Assembly: GCA_023436585.1 (NCBI GenBank)
Contig: JAEZIN010000007.1
Location: 10,828-74,827 of the forward strand
Source of the DNA: Bacillota bacterium
GTDB taxonomy: Bacteria; Bacillota; Clostridia; Christensenellales; Aristaeellaceae
Reading direction: 5' to 3'
DNA: 64,000 bases
Positions 33,230 through 42,087 of this stretch are shown in pieces. The notes below the pieces were generated by a model. That model did no database searches. It saw nothing but the letters and a program-made list of their open reading frames with translations, and was not told the origin of the DNA. How positions within the stretch are numbered: position 1 is the stretch's first letter; each line of letters starts with the position of its first letter. A program made the translations under genes and the position numbers.

Positions 33230-33607
33230 TTACTTGGCTGCCTGCTTTTTTTGATAATCTTCGATTGCGGCGTGTATGGCTTCCTCCGCCAGGAGCGAAC
33301 AGTGGACCTTGACAGGGGGAAGCCCGTCCAGCGCTTCCATTACCGCCTTGTTGGTCAGCTCCAGCGCCTCCTCGATGGTCTTGCCTTTCACCATTTCGGT
33401 GGCCATGCTGCTGGTGGCGATGGCGGCGCCGCAGCCGAAGGTTTTGAACCTCACATCGGTGATGACGCCGTTTTCCACCTGTATGTCCATCTTCATGATA
33501 TCGCCGCATTTGGCGTTGCCTACCGTGCCGCTGCCGCTGGGATTGTCCAGCTCGCCCACGTTTCTCGGATGCTCAAAATGATCCCAGACCTTTTCGCTGT
33601 ATTGCAT
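33230..33607 (-). CDS. iscU: Iron-sulfur cluster scaffold protein (IscU/NifU-like)
   Basis: A 125-residue scaffold on which 2Fe-2S or 4Fe-4S clusters are built. The three ligand cysteines are present: C34 (AKCGD), C59 (FGCGAA) and C103 (VHCSLLAEEA). The N-terminal YSEKVWDHFEHPRNVG is typical of the clostridial NifU-N group. It lies 15 bases behind iscS in the same operon. Length is normal. Confidence 0.95.
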   Translation of the reverse strand: MQYSEKVWDHFEHPRNVGELDNPSGSGTVGNAKCGDIMKMDIQVENGVITDVRFKTFGCGAAIATSSMATEMVKGKTIEEALELTNKAVMEALDGLPPVKVHCSLLAEEAIHAAIEDYQKKQAAK

Positions 33608-33621
33608 ATATCTTTCTCTCC

Positions 33622-34791
33622 TTATTTCATAGTGGCCGCGAACAGCGGCGACATAGCGCGCAAGTTCTCCACAATACCGGGCAGCACCTTCAGCACCTCA
33701 TCCACATCAGCGTCCGTATTGTCCTGGCCAAGGGACAGGCGCAGGCTGCCGTGGGCAATCTCATGAGGCAGGCCAATGGCCAGCAGCACATGGGACGGGT
33801 CCAGGGAACCGCTGGTGCAGGCGGAGCCGCTGGAGGCGGCAATTCCGCTCAGGTCCAGGCGCAAAAGCAATGCCTCACCTTCTATATACCGCACCGAAAC
33901 GTTCACGTTGCCGGGCAGGCGGTTTTCTCTCGGACCGTTCAGGCGCACATCGGGGATGCTCTTTAAAATGCCGTCCATGAGCCTGTCCCGCAGGGAAGAA
34001 AGCTTTGCTGCTTTTTCAGGAAGGTTCTCCACCGCCAGGGCGATGGCCTTACCCAAGCCTACAATGCCGGCCAGGTTTTCCGTGCCGGCCCGGAGCCCGC
34101 GCTCCTGAGCGCCGCCCTGCAAAAGCGTATCCAGCCTTAAGCCCTTGCGCACATACAGCGCGCCTACACCCTTGGGGCCGTGGAACTTGTGGCCGGACAG
34201 GGACAGCATATCCACCTGCCAGTCGGCTACATTCACGGGGACGGCGCCGATGGCCTGCACCGCATCCGTATGGAAGACAACGCCGTGGGCCCTTGCGATC
34301 CTGCCGATTTCCGCGATGGGCTCCACCGTGCCGATTTCGTTGTTGGCGGCCATGATAGTGATGAGAATAGTCTTGTCGGTGATGGCCTTTTCCACGGCTG
34401 CGGGGGAAACAAAGCCCTCGCTGTCCACCGGCAGATAGGTTACCTCAAAACCTTGCTTTTGGAGCCATTCGCAGGTGTGCAAAACGGCGTGGTGCTCAAT
34501 GGAGGAAGTAATGATATGGTTGCCCTTTTGCTTGCGGGCAAAGGCGGTTCCCTTTATGGCCCAGTTGTCGCTTTCCGAGCCGCCGGCCGTAAAATAAATC
34601 TCCTCCGGCTTGGCTCCGATGGCCGCCGCCACCTGCCTGCGCGCTTCGGCGATGGCTTTTGCCGCCTCCCGGCCCGTTTGGTGGATGCTGCTGGCATTGC
34701 CATATACCTGTGTAAAGTAAGGCAGCATAAAATTCAGCACTTCCTGGCTGACGGGCGTGGTGGCGGCATTGTCCATGTAAATGCGGTTCAT
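33622..34791 (-). CDS. iscS: Cysteine desulfurase (NifS/IscS group)
   Basis: A PLP enzyme that moves sulfur from cysteine to IscU. The 389 residues show YMDNAATTPVS, the PLP lysine K202 (SGHKFHGPKG), EHHAVLHTCEWL, and the active-site C325 in SSGSACTSGSLDPSHVL, the group I loop. GGAAGGAAGAAG precedes the ATG at 34791. It is the second gene after iscR. Confidence 0.96.
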   Translation of the reverse strand: MNRIYMDNAATTPVSQEVLNFMLPYFTQVYGNASSIHQTGREAAKAIAEARRQVAAAIGAKPEEIYFTAGGSESDNWAIKGTAFARKQKGNHIITSSIEHHAVLHTCEWLQKQGFEVTYLPVDSEGFVSPAAVEKAITDKTILITIMAANNEIGTVEPIAEIGRIARAHGVVFHTDAVQAIGAVPVNVADWQVDMLSLSGHKFHGPKGVGALYVRKGLRLDTLLQGGAQERGLRAGTENLAGIVGLGKAIALAVENLPEKAAKLSSLRDRLMDGILKSIPDVRLNGPRENRLPGNVNVSVRYIEGEALLLRLDLSGIAASSGSACTSGSLDPSHVLLAIGLPHEIAHGSLRLSLGQDNTDADVDEVLKVLPGIVENLRAMSPLFAATMK

Positions 34792-34816
34792 AGCACTTCT
34801 TCCTTCCAAGTATTGC

Positions 34817-35221
34817 TTAGGATTCATTGCCGAGCATGTCTTTTAAAGTGATACTTTGCAAAAGCCCGTTGATCTGGTCCGTCAGCCGTCCCCAGACCAT
34901 GCGGGTGGGGCAGCCGCAGCTCTTTTGACAGGCTTCGCTGTCATGCAGGCATTCCGATAGGGATACGGGGCCTTCCGTGGCGTCGATAATATCCCCCACC
35001 GTTATTTCTTCTGGGTCCCTGGCCAACTGGTAGCCGCCCTGTACGCCCCGGACGGTGGTGACAAGCCCGGCCCTGCGCAGGCTGCCCAGCAGCTGTTCCA
35101 GGTATTGCTCCGGCACACCGGTTTCCGCGATGGATTTCAAGGGCTGTGGCCCGTTGCCCGCTTGGGTCGCCAGATAAAACATGGCGTATAAGCCATATTT
35201 CCCACGGGTGGACAGCTTCAT
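34817..35221 (-). CDS. iscR: Rrf2-family iron-sulfur regulator (IscR-like)
   Basis: A 134-residue winged-helix regulator. The N-terminal MKLSTRGKYGLYAMFYLA and the GVQGGYQLARDP wing are typical of Rrf2. Four cysteines (C91, C98, C102, C104) offer a cluster site, so it likely senses Fe-S status and represses its own operon. AAAGGAGA precedes the ATG at 35221. A palindrome that could be its operator overlaps the promoter. Confidence 0.92.
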   Translation of the reverse strand: MKLSTRGKYGLYAMFYLATQAGNGPQPLKSIAETGVPEQYLEQLLGSLRRAGLVTTVRGVQGGYQLARDPEEITVGDIIDATEGPVSLSECLHDSEACQKSCGCPTRMVWGRLTDQINGLLQSITLKDMLGNES

Positions 35222-35259
35222 GCCCCTGTCTCCTTTCGGCGGATGATTCTTGTTGGAGG

Positions 35260-35284
35260 AAACCCTACTAATTTTATCGGGTTT
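35260..35284. promoter_or_regulatory. Putative IscR (Rrf2) operator
   Basis: Inverted repeat AAACCC-N13-GGGTTT over the predicted transcription start of the isc operon, with CCTACTAA inside. Its position suits autorepression. Assignment to IscR is inference. Confidence 0.5.
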
Positions 35285-35292
35285 TCGGTGGT

Positions 35293-35321
35293 ATAGTATC
35301 ACGGGTGGGGAAGGTTGTCAA
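35293..35321 (-). promoter_or_regulatory. sigma-A promoter of the isc operon
   Basis: TTGACA (35316-35321), 17 bases, TACTAT (35293-35298), minus strand. Confidence 0.82.
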
Positions 35322-35492
35322 GGGCCAGGATCACAATTTTTGTGTGGAATGGAGAAAATGACCTTCCTAGGAAAGTGTTCGACTGACGAAGGTTTTGTTC
35401 TATTTTATTAGGAAAGTGAAAAAGAAAAGGGAGGGGGTTTGATCCCTTCCCTTATCCATCTAGTTCAGACTAGTATGAATTTATTGTAAGAG

Positions 35493-35664
35493 GTGGATCC
35501 CAAAGGGGTTTAACTCCATCTGGCTCAATCGGCGCATTGCTCACTGCCGTTCGCACTGCTTGTTTCGCCAGCCTCCTCCGCCTCGCTTCATCCGCCACAG
35601 GCGGCGCTCAGCTTCGGAGCCTTTGGCAGGGTCCAGGGGCGGCGCCTCTGGTTGCGGGGGCAAG
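35493..35664 (+). repeat. R1 dispersed repeat, copy 4
   Basis: Single-unit copy with CATCTGGCTCAATCGGCGC, TTTCGCCAGCCTCCTCCGCC, TCCGCCACAGGCGGCGCT and GGAGCCTTTGGCAGGGTCC. Its right end covers the last codons and stop of the LD-carboxypeptidase gene. The remaining gap, 35322-35492, has no recognisable feature. Confidence 0.8.
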
Positions 35665-36579
35665 GGCGGTGAGCGTGTTGCCAAATATGCGGTAAGGGAT
35701 ATTCAGGGGCAGGGTGATCTTGTCCCGGCCGTGGCCGGCGTGGACCGATTGAAGGATGGGCTTGTCCTTGGGGAGAAGCTCGGCGAATATCTCCTGCAGG
35801 GAAAGCGTGGGCTTGCCGGGATCGCTGCCGCAGTCGGTGAAGTCGCCGATAATAAATCCTGCGCACTTTGCAAGCAGGCCCGTATTGCGGAATTGCGTGA
35901 GCATGGCGTCGATGCGGTAAGGCTTTTCCCCCACATCCTCCAAGAGCACGATCTTGCCGCAAAGGTCGGGCATGTATTCTGTGCCGATGAGGTTGTTCAG
36001 CACCGTCAGGTTGCCCCCGGTGAGTATCCCCTCCGCTTCGCCTTCCTGGAATACCTCAAAGGGTGCACCGTCAGGGTTTTCCAAAGAACCCAAGGGGCAC
36101 GTTTCGCTCATGGCCCGGAGCCAGCCGGTCCGGCTCCTGTCCTCCCGAAGGCCCACCTGCCAGTGGGCACCGGCCATGGGCCCGTGGAAGGACACCAGGC
36201 CGCATTTGACCTGAAAGGCGCAGTGCAGCGCGGTGATATCGCTGAAGCCCACAAAGGGCTTGGGGTTCTTCCGGATTGCCTCATAATCCAGCATGGGCAG
36301 GATTCTGGCCGCGCCATAACCACCCCGCAGGCAGACGATGGCGTCGATGTTTGGGTCGCCGAACATGCGGTTCACGTCCGCCGCCCGCAGCTCGTCGCTG
36401 CCGGAAAGGTAGCCCCGCTGCTCAAAGCAGCTTTGCCCCGCGGTAACGGAAAAGCCTAAGTCCTCCAGCAGTTTGATGGCCTTTTGCCTGTTCTCTTCTT
36501 CATAAATGGGGCTGGAGGTGGCGATCAGACCGATGTGCGCGCCTTCCGTAAGGGAAGGCGGCAGGAGCCTTTCTGGCAT
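35608..36579 (-). CDS. LD-carboxypeptidase / MccF-like peptidase (S66)
   Basis: A 323-residue S66 peptidase; members cleave tetrapeptide L,D bonds in muropeptides or inactivate microcin C-like compounds. The N-terminal GLIATSSPIYEE, the nucleophile region KPFVGFSDITALH, VVLLEDVGEKPYRID-like segment and the His region VHAGHGRDKITLP are present. The ATG at 36579 follows GGGAGAAG. The final residues (AAPGPCQRLRS) are encoded by an R1 repeat, so the natural C-terminus has been replaced or extended. Confidence 0.88.
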   Translation of the reverse strand: MPERLLPPSLTEGAHIGLIATSSPIYEEENRQKAIKLLEDLGFSVTAGQSCFEQRGYLSGSDELRAADVNRMFGDPNIDAIVCLRGGYGAARILPMLDYEAIRKNPKPFVGFSDITALHCAFQVKCGLVSFHGPMAGAHWQVGLREDRSRTGWLRAMSETCPLGSLENPDGAPFEVFQEGEAEGILTGGNLTVLNNLIGTEYMPDLCGKIVLLEDVGEKPYRIDAMLTQFRNTGLLAKCAGFIIGDFTDCGSDPGKPTLSLQEIFAELLPKDKPILQSVHAGHGRDKITLPLNIPYRIFGNTLTALAPATRGAAPGPCQRLRS

Positions 36580-36599
36580 GGCATTCTTCTCCCTTCTTT

Positions 36600-36629
36600 G
36601 CATGGCTTTCCCTGATAGAGCCCATACTA
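36600..36629 (+). promoter_or_regulatory. Candidate sigma-G promoter of the DUF421-DUF4363 pair
   Basis: GCATG (36600-36604), 18 bases, CATACTA (36623-36629): a full match to GHATR-N18-CATNHTA, 30 bases before the ATG. Confidence 0.65.
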
Positions 36630-36658
36630 AGGCTGGTAAAACTGTCAAGGAGGATGCC

Positions 36659-37381
36659 ATGCTGACCGTATTTTTGCGCTCGGTGATACTGTTTCTGCTG
36701 GCTGTGGTCTTCGTTAGGATCATGGGCAAGCGCCAGGTGGGCCAACTGCAGCCCTTTGAGCTGGTGGTGGCCATACTGATTGCCAATCTGGCCGTAACAC
36801 CCATGGCCGATGTGGGAACGCCGCTTTTATATGGCATCGTGCCCATGATGGGCCTGGTGGTACTCCACGGGCTGTTCACACTGATCTCCATGAAAAGTCA
36901 AAAGCTGCGCGAGATATTCAGCGGAAAGCCCACGATCCTCATCAAAAACGGGGTCATACAGTTCAAGGAGCTGGAGAAGCTTTGCATGAACCTGAACGAC
37001 CTGCTGGAGGAGCTTCGCACAGGCGGTGTATTGAACCCCGCCGACGTGGGCACAGCCATCGTGGAAACCAGCGGCAAGGTAACCGTATTCCCCAAGGCGC
37101 AAAAGAGGCCGGTCACCACGGAGGACCTGTCCATTGCCACCGGTTACGAAGGCCTTCCCATGACGCTGATCCTGGACGGCACCATTGAAAAAAAGAACCT
37201 GCAGACAGGAAAGATCCCGGAGGAATGGCTGTTTGATACACTGAAGCACCACGGCTTCGGATCACCCAAGGAAGTGCTTCTTTGCAGCCTGGATACCAGC
37301 GGAAAAATGTTCATTCAGGGAAGGCAGATCAATCAATCGCTTTTGGTGGACGCCGTGCCTCCCGGCGGGATAGGATGGTGA
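36659..37381 (+). CDS. DUF421 membrane protein (YetF/YrbG-like)
   Basis: 240 residues. Three N-terminal helices (about 5-78) with GKRQVGQLQPFELVVAILIANL lead into the cytoplasmic DUF421 domain (about 90-230, GKPTILIKNGVIQFKELEKLCMNLNDLLEELR). DUF421 proteins occur in spore membranes of Bacillus and Clostridium. AAGGAGG precedes the ATG at 36659. A forespore promoter match lies upstream and a DUF4363 gene directly follows, a common pairing. Confidence 0.9.
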   Translation: MLTVFLRSVILFLLAVVFVRIMGKRQVGQLQPFELVVAILIANLAVTPMADVGTPLLYGIVPMMGLVVLHGLFTLISMKSQKLREIFSGKPTILIKNGVIQFKELEKLCMNLNDLLEELRTGGVLNPADVGTAIVETSGKVTVFPKAQKRPVTTEDLSIATGYEGLPMTLILDGTIEKKNLQTGKIPEEWLFDTLKHHGFGSPKEVLLCSLDTSGKMFIQGRQINQSLLVDAVPPGGIGW

Positions 37382-37386
37382 TGTGA

Positions 37387-37770
37387 TTGAAGGCTACTGT
37401 TTGGACGGTTGTTGTATTGCTGCTTTTTATCATCGCCGTGGGCATCGCCTCCACCATCATCAGCGCCAACATATCCAGGGACTTTTCGCAGGATCTGGCA
37501 CTGGCGGATGAAAGCATCCGCAAAGGGGACTGGGCGGAAGCCAAAAAGGCCGTGGATGCCATGAAGAACGAATGGGAGGCCACGTGCGAATGGCTGCAAT
37601 TCTGGGTCAACCATGGAGACACAGACGATGTGAGCATGGCCCTGGAGCAGCTTTCGGCGGCCATTGATGTTCAGGATGCTCCTCTTAGCCTCATCACCAG
37701 CGCGGAACTGGGAGAATCCCTGCGCCATATCTATCACAGGGATGCGCTTAGGATAGGCAATATCCTATGA
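37387..37770 (+). CDS. DUF4363 family protein
   Basis: 127 residues with an N-terminal transmembrane helix (about 4-25) and an extracytoplasmic helical domain containing DLALADESIRKGDWAEAKKAVDAM. This is the DUF4363 pattern. The start is a TTG six bases after the stop of the DUF421 gene, and GGTGATG is a weak ribosome site. It probably acts with DUF421 at the same membrane; function unknown. Confidence 0.82.
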   Translation: MKATVWTVVVLLLFIIAVGIASTIISANISRDFSQDLALADESIRKGDWAEAKKAVDAMKNEWEATCEWLQFWVNHGDTDDVSMALEQLSAAIDVQDAPLSLITSAELGESLRHIYHRDALRIGNIL

Positions 37771-37772
37771 TG

Positions 37773-38645
37773 TTATTTGCGCTTGAGCGTGATTACGTGC
37801 AATTGGGCCGGGGAGAACAGCCTGACCGGCACCCAGGAGGTGCCCACACCGTTGGAAACGAGGATATCCGCCCTGTTTTCATGCACCCAGCCGGAGAGGT
37901 ACCGGTTGGACACATTGGTGAAGGTCCGGAAAACCGGCTGGCCGAAAAAGGTCACTTGACCGCCGTGCGTATGGCCGCATAGCGCCAGGTCGAACCAGTT
38001 GGCCGAACCCTCGCCGTTTTTTGTAGAGTAGGCTTCGGGCAGATTGTCCGGTGAATGCGTGAGGAAGATTACAAAATCATCTTCCTGCATGGGATAGGCA
38101 ACCTGGGCGATTTGCGGGTGGCCGTTGTTGTAGTCGTCCACCCCGCACAGGTACAACGCGGAACCGCCCACCCGTACCTCCTTGACGTTGTTGACAAGGG
38201 GCAGCACGCCGGCGTTCAGCATGGCGCTTTGCAGCGCGTTGAGGTTGCTTTCCGGTACGGTGCGGTCATGGTTTCCCACCACGCCTGCCACCAGCCGCTT
38301 TGCGTGTATATTGGGCAGGGTCTGGAAGAACGAAATGGCTCCGTCTGAATCATCGGCGTAATCGCCGCCCAGCAGCACCAGATCGGCATTGAGTGAATTG
38401 ATGGTTGAAACCAGCGCATCCACACGGCCCTGAGTGAAAAACGGGCCTTGATGGATGTCCGACGCGTAAACGATGGTCAGGCCGTCCAGGTCCTTATCCA
38501 GGCCGGCGATCTCCAGTGTTTTTGTTTCCACATACAGCGTTCTTGCCTGATAAAATGGATAAATCAGTACAAAGGTCAAGAGTGATAAAGCGATCAGCCT
38601 GCTCAGGCAGCCGCCCCGGCGGTGCTTTGCCCGGGCCAATTCCAT
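37773..38645 (-). CDS. Calcineurin-like metallophosphoesterase (YkuE/YaeI-type)
   Basis: 290 residues, with an N-terminal membrane anchor (about 15-35) and then a dinuclear metal phosphoesterase domain: YASDIHQG, LGGDYADD, VGNHDRT, LTHSPD and LCGHTHGGQVTF. Close relatives act on UDP-diacylglucosamine-like lipids or unknown phosphodiesters. The ATG lies very close to AGGAGGGG. It is 10 bases behind the AEC permease gene, so probably one transcript. Confidence 0.92.
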   Translation of the reverse strand: MELARAKHRRGGCLSRLIALSLLTFVLIYPFYQARTLYVETKTLEIAGLDKDLDGLTIVYASDIHQGPFFTQGRVDALVSTINSLNADLVLLGGDYADDSDGAISFFQTLPNIHAKRLVAGVVGNHDRTVPESNLNALQSAMLNAGVLPLVNNVKEVRVGGSALYLCGVDDYNNGHPQIAQVAYPMQEDDFVIFLTHSPDNLPEAYSTKNGEGSANWFDLALCGHTHGGQVTFFGQPVFRTFTNVSNRYLSGWVHENRADILVSNGVGTSWVPVRLFSPAQLHVITLKRK

Positions 38646-38655
38646 CCCCTCCTTC

Positions 38656-39546
38656 CTACAATAAAAGCAGAATCACCGGTATGGTCAGTACGGACAGGGC
38701 CGTGCTGACCGCCACGCTGCGGGAGCCCAGCCGGCCGTCGCCCTTGTAGTATTCCGCCTGCATGGCTGTGGCGGAGGAGCCGGGCATGGCGGAGCAGACG
38801 AACACCGCTTCCCGCACGCCCTGCGGCACGCGGAGCAGGACAAGGATGTAGAAAATTGCCAGCGGGAAAACGATCAGGCGCATCAGGCAGGTGAAGAGCA
38901 GCATGCCATCTTTCAAGTCCGAAGGTATAAGGTCCGCCAGCCGTGCGCCGATGACGACCATCGCCAGGGGCGTGGTGGTGTCGCCCAGCATTTTCATGGT
39001 ATCCAGCGGCACCTTGGGCAGGCGCACGGAGAAAGCGAAGCAGAGTATCCCCAGGATTACAGCGATGAGCGTGGGGTTCAAAAGCGCCTTCTTCAGCGAG
39101 AGCCCCGATTTTCCGGCATACAGGTATACGCCCAGCGTCCAGGTCAGAATATTGAAGGCGGCCACATACATCACGGCATAGATCATTTTCTCCGGAGCCA
39201 GCGACGCTGCGATCAGGGGATAGCCCATGTACCCGCAGTTGGAAAACATGGACATATGCATGAATACCGCGCGGCGGCCGGCCGGCTCTTTTCTGGTGTA
39301 GAGCATGGCTATGGCGCCGCATACAAGCATGCTGACCATGGCGATCACGAATGTTTCCGCAAGCTCGCCCATCTGGCCGGGCGCCGCGTCCTGCTGCAGC
39401 TTGGCGAATGTCAGGCAGGGAAGGGTAAAAAATAAAACCAGCTTGTTCAGCCCGTCAAAAGCACCTCTGTCCAGAATACGCCCGCGGGCAGCAAAATACC
39501 CCAGCGCCATCAATAAAAATAATACGGACACCTGGGAGACGACCAT
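38656..39546 (-). CDS. AEC-family (auxin efflux carrier type) permease
   Basis: A 296-residue membrane protein with about ten helices in two five-helix halves. It has the LGYFAARGRILDRGAFDGLNKLVLFFTLP start and NCGYMGYPLI, and DTTTPLAMVVIGARLA near the centre, as in bacterial AEC transporters of organic acids such as malate. GAGGTGCG precedes the ATG. Substrate unknown. Confidence 0.9.
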   Translation of the reverse strand: MVVSQVSVLFLLMALGYFAARGRILDRGAFDGLNKLVLFFTLPCLTFAKLQQDAAPGQMGELAETFVIAMVSMLVCGAIAMLYTRKEPAGRRAVFMHMSMFSNCGYMGYPLIAASLAPEKMIYAVMYVAAFNILTWTLGVYLYAGKSGLSLKKALLNPTLIAVILGILCFAFSVRLPKVPLDTMKMLGDTTTPLAMVVIGARLADLIPSDLKDGMLLFTCLMRLIVFPLAIFYILVLLRVPQGVREAVFVCSAMPGSSATAMQAEYYKGDGRLGSRSVAVSTALSVLTIPVILLLL

Positions 39547-39837
39547 AAACGCACCTCTTAACCGGGCGCGTTGTCACGCCCATGCGCCAATTGTACACTA
39601 TTTTCCTATCCCCCTGCAACAAGGGGGAATGGACTTCCCTGCCAATTGCACGGGTATCTTCCTTGATAGACATGCCTTCCCGTACCCAATTTGGTCCCTG
39701 GATGTTCCTGCTTTGAAAAGGGGATTATGAAATTTTTGCCGAATAAGAAATAAAATCCTCCTATGCGATATAGTTTTACAGCGCGTTTTCTCGCGCAGCC
39801 GCTTCCTCTTCACGCCCGCCAGAGAAAGGAGCTCCCT

Positions 39838-40461
39838 ATGCATCCTGACTTCATAGAACTGGACCCCTGCCCGCTTCTGTCGCCTGTGCCCATCATCATG
39901 GTCAGTTGCGCCGGGCAGGAGGGCAATCCCAATTTGATCACCCTGGCCTGGGCCGGCATGGTGTGCTCCGATCCGCCCATGCTGTCCATCAGCGTCCGCA
40001 AGAGCCGCCATTCCTACGGCCTGATCGAATCTACCGGGGAGTTCGTGGTGAACCTTGTAGATCAGAACCTTGCCAAGGCGGCGGATTATTGCGGCGTGAA
40101 AAGCGGACGGGACATGGACAAGTTTTCCGTCTGCGGCCTGCATGCCATTCCGGCTCCCCCCCTCACGTACGCGCCTGCGCTGCTGGAGGCGCCGGCCTAC
40201 CTGTGCTGCCGTGTGGAAAAGATACTGCCCTTGGGCAGCCATGACCTGTTCCTGGCCAACATTGTGAGCGTTGCGGTACGCGGTTCCTTCAAGGATGAAA
40301 AGGGTTCCCTCCGCCTGGATACCGCGGGGCTTGTAGCCTATAACCATGGCGTTTACCAGGTGCTGGGTGACGTGCTGGGCTTTTTCGGTTATTCCGTCGC
40401 CGGGGAAAAAGTATTGAAGAACCGTATGTCTGTGTATAAGGCAAAGCCCAGAAAGCGCTGA
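39838..40461 (+). CDS. Flavin reductase-like FMN-binding protein
   Basis: A 207-residue split-barrel protein. PVPIIMVSCAG, ITLAWAGMVCSDPPMLSISVR and TGEFVVNLVD are the hallmark blocks of the flavin-reductase-like domain (PF01613). In anaerobes these serve as FMN-binding electron carriers. The ATG at 39838 follows GAAAGGAG; an upstream in-frame ATG has no site. Monocistronic, followed by an inverted repeat at 40515-40551. Confidence 0.88.
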   Translation: MHPDFIELDPCPLLSPVPIIMVSCAGQEGNPNLITLAWAGMVCSDPPMLSISVRKSRHSYGLIESTGEFVVNLVDQNLAKAADYCGVKSGRDMDKFSVCGLHAIPAPPLTYAPALLEAPAYLCCRVEKILPLGSHDLFLANIVSVAVRGSFKDEKGSLRLDTAGLVAYNHGVYQVLGDVLGFFGYSVAGEKVLKNRMSVYKAKPRKR

Positions 40462-40514
40462 AGAATTGCTTTGGTACATATAAATTCATACCGGATGGTT
40501 TTCCGGGAAAAGTA

Positions 40515-40551
40515 CGGGGAGGGCAGCTCATCAGGAGATGCCCTCCCCTGC
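40515..40551. terminator. Inverted repeat after the flavin reductase gene
   Basis: GGGGAGGGCA pairs with TGCCCTCCCC around a 14-base loop. No T-run follows. Confidence 0.5.
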
Positions 40552-40633
40552 CATTTGCGTGCACAATGTTCCGTCCGGGCGTGTTTTATGGTATACTGAC
40601 AGGCAGAATAAAAAGGGGGAGGGCTTCCATGTG

Positions 40634-41410
40634 ATGCCGCTCATTTGTCCCGGCTGCGGCGGCCGGATGGATATCGATGCAGAAAGGGAGCTTGTTCCCT
40701 TTTCCTGCCCTTATTGCGCCATGCAGCTTGCGCCCCAGAAGAACGGCCAGGCGGTGGTGCTGAAAGCATCGGCCGCTCCCGCAGCTGTGAAGCCTCCCCG
40801 CCCGGGGGAGAATATTTCGGGACTTTTGCGCCTTGCGCAGGAAGAAAGCGACCCTGTCAAGCGGTACGCGCTTTTGCAAAGGGCGGAGGAGGCGGCGCCT
40901 GATAACCTGCAGGTGCAAAAGGCGCTGCTGCTCCATGGCCGCCTTCACGAGCGGGACAAGCGCAAGATCGATTTTTCCGTCATCAAGTGCTATCTGTTGC
41001 ACGTTTTTGAAGAGCCGGAGACATATTCGTTTGCCAAGCGGGAAGAAAAGATTCAGGGATTGTTTACGGAGGACAGGCTGGTGAGGGCCATGGACAAGGC
41101 TCCGGACGGCCAGGCGTTTTTGAAGGACTACCTGACGTCGCTGTCCCAGGAATACATTCATCTGTTCCTTCGGGGAAGCAGCCGCCATATGCGGCCCATT
41201 TTCGGCTTCGCGCCCGCCGGGAAGCCCGCAAGGCTCCTGGCGGCCCCGGCAGCGCTGATGATACGCTGCATTTTGAAGGAGCCGGCACTTTCGCAGGATC
41301 AAAGAGAGCTGCTGGCCCGTGCCTTCTACAAGGCTTACGACCAGGAATTCAGCGAGACGGCTCACCTGGACGAAATGTTGGGGGAACAATCAGAAGAACT
41401 GAAAAACTGA
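40634..41410 (+). CDS. Zinc-ribbon protein, unknown function
   Basis: About 258 residues. Two CxxC pairs at the N-terminus (ICPGCGG and FSCPYCAM) form a zinc ribbon, then a linker and an alpha-helical region with TPR-like character (KRYALLQRAEEAAPDNLQVQKALL). Starts are possible at GTG 40631 or ATG 40634 behind GGGGGAGGG. It is the first gene of a run ending in the ABC transporter and the ManA fusion. I recognise no family beyond the ribbon. Confidence 0.75.
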   Translation: MPLICPGCGGRMDIDAERELVPFSCPYCAMQLAPQKNGQAVVLKASAAPAAVKPPRPGENISGLLRLAQEESDPVKRYALLQRAEEAAPDNLQVQKALLLHGRLHERDKRKIDFSVIKCYLLHVFEEPETYSFAKREEKIQGLFTEDRLVRAMDKAPDGQAFLKDYLTSLSQEYIHLFLRGSSRHMRPIFGFAPAGKPARLLAAPAALMIRCILKEPALSQDQRELLARAFYKAYDQEFSETAHLDEMLGEQSEELKN

Positions 41411-41422
41411 CAGGAGAGACCG

Positions 41423-42043
41423 ATGGCAAGAAAACCGGCAAAACAAAAAAGTAAATTGTATGCCGTGCTGCGCAAGGTGCTGGAACGGGCGCTGTACACC
41501 GTGCTGGTGGCGGTGTGCATCGGCGCGTTCTACCTGGCCGTGATCCTGGCGGAGGTGCCTGCCGACCAGCAGGCGCTGGCCCAAAGCCCCGTCCCGCAGG
41601 CGGCGCTTGCCGCCGAGCAGCCCAGGCAGATAGGTTCCCTGAACGATTTGCGCCAGTTGGTGGAGCACTTTCCCTCGCCGGTGCTTGTGCTGCAGGATGG
41701 CACGCAGCTTACGTTTACGGGCGGGCTTACCAACGATGTGGCCTATCAGGGCTCTTTCGCGCGGATGGTGACGCTCACTTACCAGTCTTCAGGCGGTGAA
41801 ACACTGTCCCTTGTCAGCATCTATCCCGCGGACGCCTTCACCCTTCTGCCCGGCAAGGATTATGCGCTTGCAAATATACTGACCGCCCCACTGGCCGGCA
41901 TGACCGCCGTACGCATGGAGAACAATGAGTCGGTGCGCCTGCACGTGAAGGGGGAAAGCGCGCTGTATGCCTTCACCGCGCCAAGGATGGATGAGCAGGC
42001 ACTCAGTGAGATTTCCCGCCAGGCGGTCCTGGTACAGCCATAA
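41423..42043 (+). CDS. Membrane-anchored exported protein, unknown
   Basis: 206 residues with a basic cytoplasmic start, one transmembrane helix (about 24-44), an Ala/Gln/Pro linker, and a beta-rich exported domain of about 140 residues. No family recognised. GGAGAG precedes the ATG. It sits 12 bases after the zinc-ribbon gene and 44 before the ABC transporter, and is likely in their operon. Confidence 0.72.
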   Translation: MARKPAKQKSKLYAVLRKVLERALYTVLVAVCIGAFYLAVILAEVPADQQALAQSPVPQAALAAEQPRQIGSLNDLRQLVEHFPSPVLVLQDGTQLTFTGGLTNDVAYQGSFARMVTLTYQSSGGETLSLVSIYPADAFTLLPGKDYALANILTAPLAGMTAVRMENNESVRLHVKGESALYAFTAPRMDEQALSEISRQAVLVQP

Positions 42044-42087
42044 GCGCGCCGGAGCTGCTTTACAAAGGAAAGGATGGGACCTGTCCC

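Noticed and set aside
31854..33254. 466-codon open frame antisense to hflX
   Set aside because: Shadow of a GC-rich conserved gene; no recognisable protein motif.
33177..33509. N-terminal extension of hflX to 33509
   Set aside because: It would overlap iscU, is Arg/Gly-rich nonsense, and lies upstream of the AAGGAGG-preceded ATG.
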